A DNA stretch of 64,000 nucleotides from an uncultured Aequorivita sp. Its GTDB lineage: Bacteria; Bacteroidota; Bacteroidia; Flavobacteriales; Flavobacteriaceae. The notes below the pieces were generated by a model, which saw nothing but the letters and a program-made list of their open reading frames with translations, had not been told where the DNA came from and did no database searches. Where the stretch lies: assembly GCA_937125455.1 (NCBI GenBank), contig CAKZLK010000016.1, positions 62,001-126,000 on the forward strand. The letters are read 5' to 3'. How positions within the stretch are numbered: position 1 is the first letter of the stretch; the number at the start of each line of letters is the position of its first letter. A program made the position numbers and the translations under genes. This document shows positions 16,847 through 24,962 of the stretch, one piece after another.

Positions 16847-18649
16847 ATGGAACACTTCATTGTATCTGCCCGAAAGTACCGCCCCGCCGTTTTTAAAGAC
16901 GTTGTAGGGCAACAGGCTATTACCAATACTTTGGAAAACGCCATAGAAAATAACCACCTTGCCCAAGCATTGCTTTTTACCGGTCCACGAGGTGTTGGGA
17001 AAACAACTTGCGCACGCATTCTAGCCAAGAAAATAAACCAGGACGGTACCGAAAGGGAAGGTGAGGATTTCGCTTTCAATATTTTTGAATTGGATGCCGC
17101 TTCAAACAATTCGGTAGACGACATTCGAAACTTAATTGATCAAGTTCGGATTCCGCCACAAGTTGGAAAGTATAAAGTTTATATTATTGATGAGGTACAT
17201 ATGCTCTCCTCTGCGGCTTTCAATGCTTTTTTGAAAACTCTGGAAGAACCGCCCAAGCACGCCATTTTCATCTTGGCAACTACAGAAAAGCATAAAATAA
17301 TTCCAACGATACTTTCACGTTGTCAGATTTTTGATTTCCGAAGAATCGGCGTTCGAGACATTAAAGAACATTTGGCAGAAGTCGCAAAAGCTGAAAACAT
17401 TGAAGCCGAAGACGACGCACTACACATTATCGCCCAAAAAGCAGATGGTGCCTTGCGTGATGCACTTTCAATCTTTGACAGAGTGGTTAGTTTCGCAGGC
17501 AAAAATCTTACACGCGAAGCAGTTACCGAAAATCTTAATGTATTAGACTATACGTGGTATTTCCAAATTACAGATTTGATTCTGGAAAACAATATTCCAC
17601 AAGTTTTGATTACTTATAATGATATCCTTTCAAAAGGCTTTGATGGCCACCATTTTGTAATGGGTCTTGCTTCCCACTTCCGTGATTTGTTAGTATGTAA
17701 AAACCAAGCAACAATTGATCTCTTGGAAGTTGGCGAGCAAGTGAAAACAATGTATTTTGAACAATCACAAAAAACGGGAACTCAGTTTTTGATTGACGGA
17801 ATTGAAATTGCAAACTCTTGCGACCTGAAATATAAGAATAGTCAAAACCAACGGCTACTTGTTGAGCTTTGCCTATTGCAGCTTGCTTCCCTGACTTTTC
17901 AGGGCGAAAAAAAAAACTCCAATAACCTCGGACGTTTCGTAATACCCCCCTCCTATTTCAAATCTGAAAAATTCACTTCCGAAAAAATTACTTCTGCTGG
18001 AAGTGTTGTTCCACAATCTCCAAAAAAGATTGAAGTAGAATCTGTTGCAACTAAAGCCAGTGTCCCTGCTGAAGAAATTTCAAAAGCGGAAAATTCCCAA
18101 CCAAAAACAGACAACCGGGAACAGGGAACTGACAACCAAGAACCTCAAAAAGTAATTGAACGCCCACAAATATTAGCTGAAAGAAACGCCAAAAAAGTTT
18201 CTGCGCTTTCTCTAAAAAGCATTCAAAAGAAACAGGAAATAAAGCAGGAAATGGTTGCAAACCAACCCGATGCTAAAAATCTTCCTGTAAATAATTTTTC
18301 AGAAGAAGCAATGCAAGCAGCGTGGACAGAATATACCACCAATATTGAAACTGACGGAAAATATAATCTACTTTCGCATTTAACGATGGGCATTCCAAAA
18401 CTTGATGGCTCCATTATTCATCTTGAATTTCCCAACCAGACAATAAAAACCGAAGTAGAGCGCGCAAAATATGAGTTACTAGGCTTTCTGCGTGAAAAGC
18501 TTCAGAATTACGATATAGATCTAGACATAACCGTAAATGAAACTTCTGAAAAACGTTATGCCTACACTACTCGTGAAAAATTTGAAAAGATGAAGGAAAT
18601 GAATCCATTGATCGAAAAGCTGCGAAAGGAATTTGATTTGGATATTTAA
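16847..18649 (+). CDS. dnaX: DNA polymerase III subunits gamma/tau
   Basis: A 600-residue clamp-loader ATPase. Walker A is GPRGVGKT (46-53), Walker B/DEVH at 115-118 with IIDEVHML, sensor 1 ATTEKHK near 145, and the SRC finger in LSRCQIFDF. The four-Cys zinc module that usually follows Walker A is missing: a short ERE/GED loop (about residues 64-77) leads directly into the ELDAASNNSV helix. After domain III (about residue 350) come ten A in a row, where a one-base slip would end translation and give a gamma-like form of about 360 residues. A disordered linker and the C-terminal tau region follow. Confidence 0.95.
   Translation: MEHFIVSARKYRPAVFKDVVGQQAITNTLENAIENNHLAQALLFTGPRGVGKTTCARILAKKINQDGTEREGEDFAFNIFELDAASNNSVDDIRNLIDQVRIPPQVGKYKVYIIDEVHMLSSAAFNAFLKTLEEPPKHAIFILATTEKHKIIPTILSRCQIFDFRRIGVRDIKEHLAEVAKAENIEAEDDALHIIAQKADGALRDALSIFDRVVSFAGKNLTREAVTENLNVLDYTWYFQITDLILENNIPQVLITYNDILSKGFDGHHFVMGLASHFRDLLVCKNQATIDLLEVGEQVKTMYFEQSQKTGTQFLIDGIEIANSCDLKYKNSQNQRLLVELCLLQLASLTFQGEKKNSNNLGRFVIPPSYFKSEKFTSEKITSAGSVVPQSPKKIEVESVATKASVPAEEISKAENSQPKTDNREQGTDNQEPQKVIERPQILAERNAKKVSALSLKSIQKKQEIKQEMVANQPDAKNLPVNNFSEEAMQAAWTEYTTNIETDGKYNLLSHLTMGIPKLDGSIIHLEFPNQTIKTEVERAKYELLGFLREKLQNYDIDLDITVNETSEKRYAYTTREKFEKMKEMNPLIEKLRKEFDLDI
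17907..17916 (+). promoter_or_regulatory. A10 slippery run in dnaX, candidate recoding or slippage site
   Basis: Ten consecutive A follow GGGCG. In frame they read Glu-Lys-Lys-Asn. Re-reading one base (-1) gives Lys-Leu-Gln-stop, with the stop at 17923-17925; skipping one base (+1) reaches a stop at 17940-17942. The run lies at the end of the ATPase core, as expected for a gamma/tau switch. Confidence 0.55.
18102..18142. repeat. Low-complexity GAACAGGGAACTGACAACC-type repeat inside the dnaX linker
   Basis: Short near-repeats of GACAACC and GGGAAC(A/T) (ACAGACAACCGGGAACAG, then GGAACTGACAACC) sit in the sequence coding for the disordered linker. They look like the short repetitive elements often found between genes in this phylum, here kept in frame. 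The family is not confirmed. Confidence 0.4.
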
Positions 18650-18693
18650 ATAAGCTATAAGCCGAAAGCTTTTAACCTTAAACTTTAATCAAT

Positions 18694-19275
18694 ATGCTTG
18701 GTTTAAAACTTCCCACAGACCCACGTTGGGTAAACATTGTTGAAAAGAATATAGAAGACATTCTTACCGATCACGCTTGGTGTGAGCAAAAAGCTGCTTC
18801 CACAGCGGTTTCATTGATTGTAAGTTTTCCGGAGTATACCGATCTTATTCAGGAAATGATTGCTTTGGTAAAAGAGGAAATCAGCCATTTTAAAATGGTG
18901 CACGACAAAATCTTGGAAAACGGTTGGGTTTTGGGTCGTGATCGAAAAGATGAATACGTAATGCAGATTATTCAATTCTTTCCAAAAGGCGGAAGTAGAA
19001 CCACACAACTTGTGCATAGATTATTATACGCAGCATTAATTGAAGCTAGAAGTTGCGAACGTTTTCGGTTGCTTAGCGAAGAATTGGAGGACAAAGAATT
19101 GGCAGAATTCTACAGAAAATTGATGGTGAGCGAAGCAAACCATTACACTATGTTCCTTGGATTTGCACGCCAATATGGCGATAGAAAAGAAGTGGATCAA
19201 AAATGGAATGAGCTTCTATCTTTTGAAGCTGAGGTTATGAAAAATTTGGGCAAGCATCAATCCATTCATGGATAA
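18694..19275 (+). CDS. miaE: tRNA-(ms2io6A)-hydroxylase
   Basis: A 193-residue four-helix diiron protein of normal MiaE length. It hydroxylates the isopentenyl side chain of ms2i6A37 in tRNA. Ligand-bearing helices are visible: ILTDHAWCEQKAAS, MIALVKEEISHFKMVHD (E-E-x-x-H), LLYAALIEARSCERFRLL and MVSEANHYTMFLGFA (E-x-x-H). It follows dnaX by 44 bases on the same strand and has an ATG start. Confidence 0.93.
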   Translation: MLGLKLPTDPRWVNIVEKNIEDILTDHAWCEQKAASTAVSLIVSFPEYTDLIQEMIALVKEEISHFKMVHDKILENGWVLGRDRKDEYVMQIIQFFPKGGSRTTQLVHRLLYAALIEARSCERFRLLSEELEDKELAEFYRKLMVSEANHYTMFLGFARQYGDRKEVDQKWNELLSFEAEVMKNLGKHQSIHG

Positions 19276-19313
19276 ATATTTTGAAGTTATTTTTTTATGA
19301 TTCACATAATATC

Positions 19314-19342
19314 TTGATAAAGATGTTTTTACTTTATATTTG
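19314..19342 (+). promoter_or_regulatory. Complete Bacteroidota promoter of the haloperoxidase gene
   Basis: TTG (19314-19316), an 18-base spacer and TATATTTG (19335-19342) match TTG-N17-23-TAnnTTTG. The -7 element contains an in-frame TTG that would otherwise be called as the start, so the promoter supports the ATG at 19367. Confidence 0.7.
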
Positions 19343-19366
19343 AAAAAGCAACCCAACCTTTTAAAT

Positions 19367-20839
19367 ATGAAAAAAATAACTTTCCTTTTATTAACAGTCA
19401 TACTTCTTACTGGTTTTAAAGAGTACCAAAGTTACGCACAACAAAAAAAAAATATAGAAACACCGGAAACATTGGGTGTTGATAATATTGCATATAAGTG
19501 GGGGAAAATGGCACTCACTGCACAGGCAAATGATACAGAAAGATTTAAGCCAAGACCAACTGTCACATCCCGTTACTTAGGATTGATATTCGTTTCGATC
19601 TTTGACGCATGGTCAAGATTTGATGCTAAAGCAATTCCAGTATATCTCAACGGAGTTGAAAGAAGACCAATGGATGAACAGATATTAAAAAACAAAGAAA
19701 TTGCTATTAGTTACGCAGCTTTTGGAGCGATGAATGAATACTATTATTCTGACAAGGAAATGTTCGCTAAATTTATGATAGAACTAGGGTTAAATCCAAA
19801 CAATAAATCTTTAGATCCAAATACTCCTGAAGGCATCGGAAACTTAGCTGCAATGGCGGTAATCGAAGCTAGAAAAGGAGATGGAGCTAATCAATACGGA
19901 GAAGAAAACGGCTCAAATGGAACACCTTATTTCGACTATACAAGATATTCTCCCGTAAATTCACCTGATAAAAATATAGATCCTGATCGTTGGCAACCCA
20001 AGTATTTTTCAGACGGTAAAGGAGGAAAATATGCACCAGGATGTTTAACTCCTTTCTGGGATAAGGTTAAACCTATTGCTTTAAAATCTGCTGATCAATT
20101 CCGTCCAGGGCCACCTCCAAAAATAGGCTCTGAACAAATGGAAAAAGAGGTTCAAGAAGTTATTAATTTACAAATGAATTTAACCGACTACCAAAAAGCT
20201 TTGGTAGAATTTATGCGCGATGGCCCACAATCTGTTCAACAAGCAGGACATTGGTTAAAATTTGCGCAAGATGTTTCCCGAAGAGATAATCACACACTTG
20301 ACCAAGATGTAAAAATGTATTTCTACAATCAGGTAGTAGCAATGGATGCCTTTATAGCTAATTGGGACTCTAAAATGTTCTATGATTCTGCAAGACCCTA
20401 TGCATTGGTCCACCAATATTACGACAAACAAAAAATTAAAGCTTGGGGAGGAGAAGGAAAAGGAATGATAGAAATTGACGGTTCTGAATGGCAACCTTAT
20501 TCACCACCAATATTTTTATGCCCACCATTTCCTAGTTACACATCAGGTCATAGCACCATTAGTGGCGGATGCGCTGAAGCCCTAAAAATGTGGACTGGCA
20601 GCGAAACATTTGGTTCAGAAGCTATAATGATTGCTGGTGCTTTAACGGAGCCAAATAATTTGGGCGACACAATTACTTTAAAGTTTCCAACTTTTACAGA
20701 AACAGCAGAAATGGCTGGAATATCTAGGGTTTTAGGAGGTTACCATATTCAATCAGATAATTTAGCTGGATTAGAGTTAGGAAGAAATGTTGCCAAGGAA
20801 GATTGGAAGTTTTATTTAAAGCATATAGGCGAAGAATAG
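19367..20839 (+). CDS. Vanadium-dependent haloperoxidase / PAP2-superfamily protein
   Basis: A 490-residue secreted protein with a Sec signal peptide (MKKITFLLLTVILLTG, cleavage probably after SYAQ). The vanadate-binding pocket is complete: Lys and Arg in KMFYDSARP, the PSYTSGHST motif with the general-base His, and the second Arg and His in SRVLGGYHIQSDNLAG. Related enzymes oxidise halides with peroxide or act as acid phosphatases; motifs alone do not separate these, but size and layout favour haloperoxidase-like proteins. An in-frame TTG 27 bases upstream lies in the promoter and was rejected. Single gene. Confidence 0.9.
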   Translation: MKKITFLLLTVILLTGFKEYQSYAQQKKNIETPETLGVDNIAYKWGKMALTAQANDTERFKPRPTVTSRYLGLIFVSIFDAWSRFDAKAIPVYLNGVERRPMDEQILKNKEIAISYAAFGAMNEYYYSDKEMFAKFMIELGLNPNNKSLDPNTPEGIGNLAAMAVIEARKGDGANQYGEENGSNGTPYFDYTRYSPVNSPDKNIDPDRWQPKYFSDGKGGKYAPGCLTPFWDKVKPIALKSADQFRPGPPPKIGSEQMEKEVQEVINLQMNLTDYQKALVEFMRDGPQSVQQAGHWLKFAQDVSRRDNHTLDQDVKMYFYNQVVAMDAFIANWDSKMFYDSARPYALVHQYYDKQKIKAWGGEGKGMIEIDGSEWQPYSPPIFLCPPFPSYTSGHSTISGGCAEALKMWTGSETFGSEAIMIAGALTEPNNLGDTITLKFPTFTETAEMAGISRVLGGYHIQSDNLAGLELGRNVAKEDWKFYLKHIGEE

Positions 20840-20871
20840 CAAAATAAGTTAAGGCAAAATAAAAACTATAT

Positions 20872-20914
20872 AAAAAAGTAGATCAGTAAAAGTTCGTCTA
20901 TAACTACTTTTTTT
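20872..20914 (+). terminator. Probable terminator after the haloperoxidase gene
   Basis: A 10-bp inverted repeat (20872-20881 with 20904-20913) with a 22-base loop ends in a T run. The large loop makes it weaker than the other terminators in the window. Confidence 0.5.
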
Positions 20915-21110
20915 ATCCTCTTTTCGTGTGAACTCTTCTCCCAAAATATAAAAGCAGCTATCTATTATAAATAAATTCGGGAAATATTTTTAAGGGTATG
21001 GTCGATTTAAGAAAAAACAATAAAGTACAATTCAAAACAATAAAAAAAGAAAAAGACTAAAAGTAGCTTTAGGACAATGCAATTAAAACTTAATTAAGAA
21101 AAAATTTACA

Positions 21111-21239
21111 ATGAACACCATTACCCTTATCATCATAATTTTAATCGTACTGCACTTGGTTGCAGGTTTTGGCTGGTTAATCTACAAGCTATCACCACGA
21201 AAAGAAGATGAAAACCAAAATGATGAACCACAGGAATAA
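21111..21239 (+). CDS. 42-residue single-pass membrane protein
   Basis: An ATG-started frame that is below most annotation cut-offs. Residues 1-25 form a hydrophobic helix (TLIIIILIVLHLVAGFGWL, with His and Trp inside), followed by IYKLSPRK and an acidic tail ending EDENQNDEPQE, so the topology is N-out or N-in with a charged cytosolic tail. Codon use, the clear helix and the positive-inside KLSPRK support a real gene. It lies alone in about 600 bases between the haloperoxidase terminator and ppx; the flanks 20915-21110 and 21240-21446 hold nothing else convincing. Function unknown. Confidence 0.65.
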   Translation: MNTITLIIIILIVLHLVAGFGWLIYKLSPRKEDENQNDEPQE

Positions 21240-21446
21240 TAAGTATATCTAACATTAACAACTCTAGCTATAATTCCGACACAATAATATCTAAAAAAGT
21301 TCTGAGTTATTTTTAATATTGAATTATTTCAATCAGAAATACCTTGGAATACAGGGTTGCAACCGCTTCATTTATGAGAGTATTGATGACTTTTATCAAA
21401 AAAAGCGAAACAATAGTTACAACCACGTTTTATTAACTAAAGTCAA

Positions 21447-22358
21447 CTAATTCACCTCAAGTTCCGTGGCAATCTTCTCATTATAAAGGCTCTTGATAAT
21501 CCCATCACTAAGCCCGATTTTAGGAACAAACATATTCTTAGCCTTGCTCCATTTCATAGCAGAAAGATAAATGCGTGTTGCGGGAACCACAACGTCTGCA
21601 CGGTCTGGGTTCATATCCAGCTCTGTAATACGCTCCTCAAAAGAAAGCGATTTGATGAGTTCATAATAAGAAGAAAGATAAAAATAGCTAAGTGGCTTCC
21701 CAATCTTCTTACCACTCTTTTTGTAGATGCTATTGATGTTTCCCCCACTTCCAATCATAGAGATTTTCCGGTATCCTTTTGTTTCCAGTTTTATCCATTG
21801 TTCTACATCATCCCACATACGATCATCTACTCGGTCCTCAAGAAGCCGCACCGTTCCTAACTTAAAGCTCCGGGAAGAAACTGCACGTCCGTTTGCAAAA
21901 ACAGTAAACTCCGTACTACCGCCTCCAACATCAACATACAAAAACGCCTTATCGTCTGAAATCAAGCTCTTTAAGTGTGTGGAAGCAATAATGGCGGCCT
22001 CATCGTTACCATCTATAATATTTATTGCAAGACCACTCTCCTTTTCAATCCGTGCTGCAATCTCACGCCCATTAGAAGCCTCTCGCATAGCAGAAGTAGC
22101 ACACGCCCTAAAACGCTTAATATTGTGGGTTTTCATCAACAGTTTAAAAGCCATCATAGCGTCAATCATGCGCTTTGCGTTGCTTTCAGAAATCTTCCCT
22201 TCCAGAAAAACATCAGCTCCCAAACGAATAGGAACACGGACCAAAGAAGTTTTTTTGAAAATGGTATCCTTTCCCTCCTGCTCAACAACAGTGGCAACCA
22301 ACAAACGGATGGCATTGCTGCCAATATCTACCGCACCATATTTTTCAATATTCAACAA
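21447..22358 (-). CDS. ppx: Exopolyphosphatase / Ppx-GppA phosphatase family
   Basis: A 303-residue short Ppx/GppA protein with the actin-like ATPase fold. The phosphate-binding motifs are AVDIGSNAIRLLVA near the N terminus and LYVDVGGGSTEFTVF in the middle; MIGSGGNINSIYK follows. It lacks the C-terminal HD-like domain of E. coli Ppx. It starts one base after the ppk1 stop, so polyphosphate or pppGpp hydrolysis is inferred from both family and operon. Confidence 0.92.
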   Translation of the reverse strand: MLNIEKYGAVDIGSNAIRLLVATVVEQEGKDTIFKKTSLVRVPIRLGADVFLEGKISESNAKRMIDAMMAFKLLMKTHNIKRFRACATSAMREASNGREIAARIEKESGLAINIIDGNDEAAIIASTHLKSLISDDKAFLYVDVGGGSTEFTVFANGRAVSSRSFKLGTVRLLEDRVDDRMWDDVEQWIKLETKGYRKISMIGSGGNINSIYKKSGKKIGKPLSYFYLSSYYELIKSLSFEERITELDMNPDRADVVVPATRIYLSAMKWSKAKNMFVPKIGLSDGIIKSLYNEKIATELEVN

Positions 22359-22359
22359 A

Positions 22360-24456
22360 TCAGTTTACTTCAAGTTTTTTTAAATAATAATCATACATCA
22401 GAAATTGCGAACGCACTGGAGGTTTGTTGTTTTTAAGGTACGCATTATCATTTTTAATACTTATTACACGCGCCTTCACATTATCGCTCCATCCAATCGC
22501 AAAGTTTTCAAGAATTTCTTGTTTGATGTCAGCATCATAAATAGGGCATGTTATCTCTACCCTATTATCTAGATTTCTTCCCATAAAATCAGCAGAGGAA
22601 ATATAGACTTTAGTTTCGCCAGCGTTCTCAAAAATAAACACTCTAGGGTGTTCCAAATACTTACCAACAATACTGATGGCCTCAATATTCTCACTCATTC
22701 CCTTCACTCCGGGAATCAAACAGCAAATTCCCCGAATAATCATTTTTATCTTTACGCCCGCACGACTGGCTTCATAAAGTTTATCAATCATCTTAAAGTC
22801 CGAAAGACTGTTCAGCTTCAGTTTTATGCCACTGGGCAATCCAGCCTTTTTGTTCTTTATTTCATTATCGATTAAATGATATAGTGCGTTTCGCGTATAG
22901 TGTGGCGAAACTATTAAGTGTCGATATTTCTTTACCTGATAATTTACTTCAAAAAAATCAAACACCTTGTTTATTTCTTTGCATATTCTTTGATCAGCGG
23001 TAAAGAGTGTATAATCAGTATATAATCGCGCAGTAGATTCATTGAAATTTCCCGTACTGATAATACCATAACGAACCAGTTTATCGTTCTCTAATCTTTC
23101 AACTACGCATGCTTTGCAGTGTACTTTTAATCCTTTTACGCCAAAAATAAGGCGCACGTCTTCGCTTTGAAGCAACTCGGCATATTCTATGTTCGCTTCT
23201 TCGTCAAAACGCGCCTGAAGCTCTATCTGTACAGTTACATCCTTACCATTCTTTTTGGCATTAATAAGCGAACTAGCAATGTGTGATACTTCCGCCAAGC
23301 GATAAATTGTAATCTTGATAGATTTCACTTTCGGATCTAACGCCGCTTCTCTTAAAAACTTTACCACATACATAAACGTTTGGTAGGGCGCGTGGAGTAA
23401 GTAATCTTTCTCAACAATTTTATCAAATAGGCTCCCCTGAAGGCTTAACCCAGGAATAGGCAAAGGCTCTTTAGGTTCATACTGAAGATCGGGTCTTCCC
23501 AAACGCGGAAAATCCATATAATCACGGCGGTTGTGATAACGCCCACCAGGAATAATACTATCCGTTTTATCAATGCCCATTTTGTTCAAGAGATATTGAA
23601 GTGTCTTTTTATCAATACTCTTGTCATATACAAAACGAACCGGATCACCCGTACTTCTATTCTTAACACTTTTTGAAATCTTATCAATGAAACTCTTGCT
23701 CAGATCACTATCAATATCCAACTCCGCATCGCGTGTAATCTTTATCATATGTGCCGAGATCGTTTCATATTTAAAAATACTAAAAATGTTATGCAAACAA
23801 TGACGAATAAGATCGTCAAGAATAATAACATACTGCTTTTCCCCTTCCTGTGGAAGTACCACAAACCGATCAATGGTTCGGGGAATCTCTATCAGCGCAT
23901 AATTGTGTTTCGCTTCAAAAGTATCATCTTCCTTACTCATCACCATTGTTATGGCAAGATATGCAGCGCTATCGCGCAAACTTGGAAATTCATCCAGCTC
24001 CCCAATCATAATGGTCATCATTGCAGGGCTCACATTCCGCACAAAATATTCTGAAATAAATTTGCTTTGCTTTGGTGTAATTTCCGTTTCATCTATGATA
24101 AAGATGTTTTCCTTCCGAAGTTCCTTCTTTATATCACTAAGGATTTTTAAACTATGTGCTTGTTGTTTAATAACCGTTTGGGTAATCTCCTCTAAAAGAT
24201 CTTTTGCGGAAATTCCACCCAAAAAATTACGTCCCATCTTTCCAGCTTCCACAATTCGTTTGATAGTAGCATAGCGTACTTTGAAAAATTCATCAAGATT
24301 GTTTGAAAAAATACCCAAAAAACGAAGTCTTTCAATTAATGGTATTTTCTTATCATTCGCTTCCTGCAATACCCGAGCATTAAACTGTAACCAGCTTAAT
24401 TCCCTGTTGTTGTATTTATTGCGAACGTGAGGATGTGTTACTACTTTTTCGGTCAT
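22360..24456 (-). CDS. ppk1: Polyphosphate kinase 1
   Basis: A 698-residue PPK1 of normal length. It reversibly transfers the ATP gamma-phosphate to a polyphosphate chain. The N-terminal NRELSWLQFNARVL motif and the phosphohistidine segment GLKVHCKACVVER are intact, as are YGIISTGNFNESTARLYTD, IIRGICCLIPGV and YISSADFMGRNLDNRVE. Its start overlaps the sixA stop by one base, and ppx follows after one base, so sixA-ppk1-ppx is a tight operon. Confidence 0.96.
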   Translation of the reverse strand: MTEKVVTHPHVRNKYNNRELSWLQFNARVLQEANDKKIPLIERLRFLGIFSNNLDEFFKVRYATIKRIVEAGKMGRNFLGGISAKDLLEEITQTVIKQQAHSLKILSDIKKELRKENIFIIDETEITPKQSKFISEYFVRNVSPAMMTIMIGELDEFPSLRDSAAYLAITMVMSKEDDTFEAKHNYALIEIPRTIDRFVVLPQEGEKQYVIILDDLIRHCLHNIFSIFKYETISAHMIKITRDAELDIDSDLSKSFIDKISKSVKNRSTGDPVRFVYDKSIDKKTLQYLLNKMGIDKTDSIIPGGRYHNRRDYMDFPRLGRPDLQYEPKEPLPIPGLSLQGSLFDKIVEKDYLLHAPYQTFMYVVKFLREAALDPKVKSIKITIYRLAEVSHIASSLINAKKNGKDVTVQIELQARFDEEANIEYAELLQSEDVRLIFGVKGLKVHCKACVVERLENDKLVRYGIISTGNFNESTARLYTDYTLFTADQRICKEINKVFDFFEVNYQVKKYRHLIVSPHYTRNALYHLIDNEIKNKKAGLPSGIKLKLNSLSDFKMIDKLYEASRAGVKIKMIIRGICCLIPGVKGMSENIEAISIVGKYLEHPRVFIFENAGETKVYISSADFMGRNLDNRVEITCPIYDADIKQEILENFAIGWSDNVKARVISIKNDNAYLKNNKPPVRSQFLMYDYYLKKLEVN

Positions 24457-24941
24457 TACTTAAGATCCCGTGGGAAGATTGTTTTTACGGTCTTGCCCGT
24501 AGTTATATCGCTCCATTTTTTTTCATCAAACTGCAACATTACAAAACCACAGGTTGGAACGTTGTCAATATAACGGTTTCCAAGCATATTTACAACGGAT
24601 GTAAAGGCATGGTTATGGCCAACTAGCATTACAGTATCCAAATCATCATCAAGCGATTTTATAATACGCATTACATTTTGCCCACTAAAATCATAAAGTT
24701 CATGATTATTTTCAAAGTTGGCATCACTAATTTCCAACGCATTTTTAAAAAATTCTGCAGTAGCCAATGCGCGGGTAGCATCACTACTTATAATTTTTTG
24801 TGGTGGATCAATTTCTGCATTTACTTTTTTTGAAACCAATCTTCCATCACGTTCTCCCCTATTTTTAAGTGGACGTTTATGGTCGTCTACATCGTGTTTC
24901 CACGATGATTTTGCATGTCTTACCAAGTAAAGTGTTTTCAT
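24456..24941 (-). CDS. sixA: SixA-type histidine phosphatase
   Basis: A 161-residue histidine phosphatase of the phosphoglycerate mutase fold. The catalytic RHG-type motif is LVRHAKSSW at the N terminus, and the second His is in MLVGHNHAFTS. E. coli SixA removes phosphate from His in phosphorelay or PTS proteins. Here its position as first gene of the ppk1-ppx operon suggests a role near polyphosphate or phosphohistidine metabolism, which is inference. Confidence 0.88.
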   Translation of the reverse strand: MKTLYLVRHAKSSWKHDVDDHKRPLKNRGERDGRLVSKKVNAEIDPPQKIISSDATRALATAEFFKNALEISDANFENNHELYDFSGQNVMRIIKSLDDDLDTVMLVGHNHAFTSVVNMLGNRYIDNVPTCGFVMLQFDEKKWSDITTGKTVKTIFPRDLK

Positions 24942-24962
24942 AAAAAAATATTTTTTTTATTG

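Noticed and set aside
19340-19366. A TTG start 27 bases upstream of the haloperoxidase ATG.
   Set aside because: It lies inside the -7 element and would place extra residues before an otherwise normal signal peptide.
20998-21060. A 20-codon frame beginning MVDLRKNNK in the gap after the haloperoxidase gene.
   Set aside because: It is short, Lys/Asn-rich as expected from AT-rich noncoding DNA, and has no hydrophobic or conserved feature.
21727-22383. A long open frame of about 218 codons antisense to ppx.
   Set aside because: It has Ser/Arg/Ile-rich, low-information content typical of a shadow frame; the opposite strand encodes an intact Ppx with all motifs.
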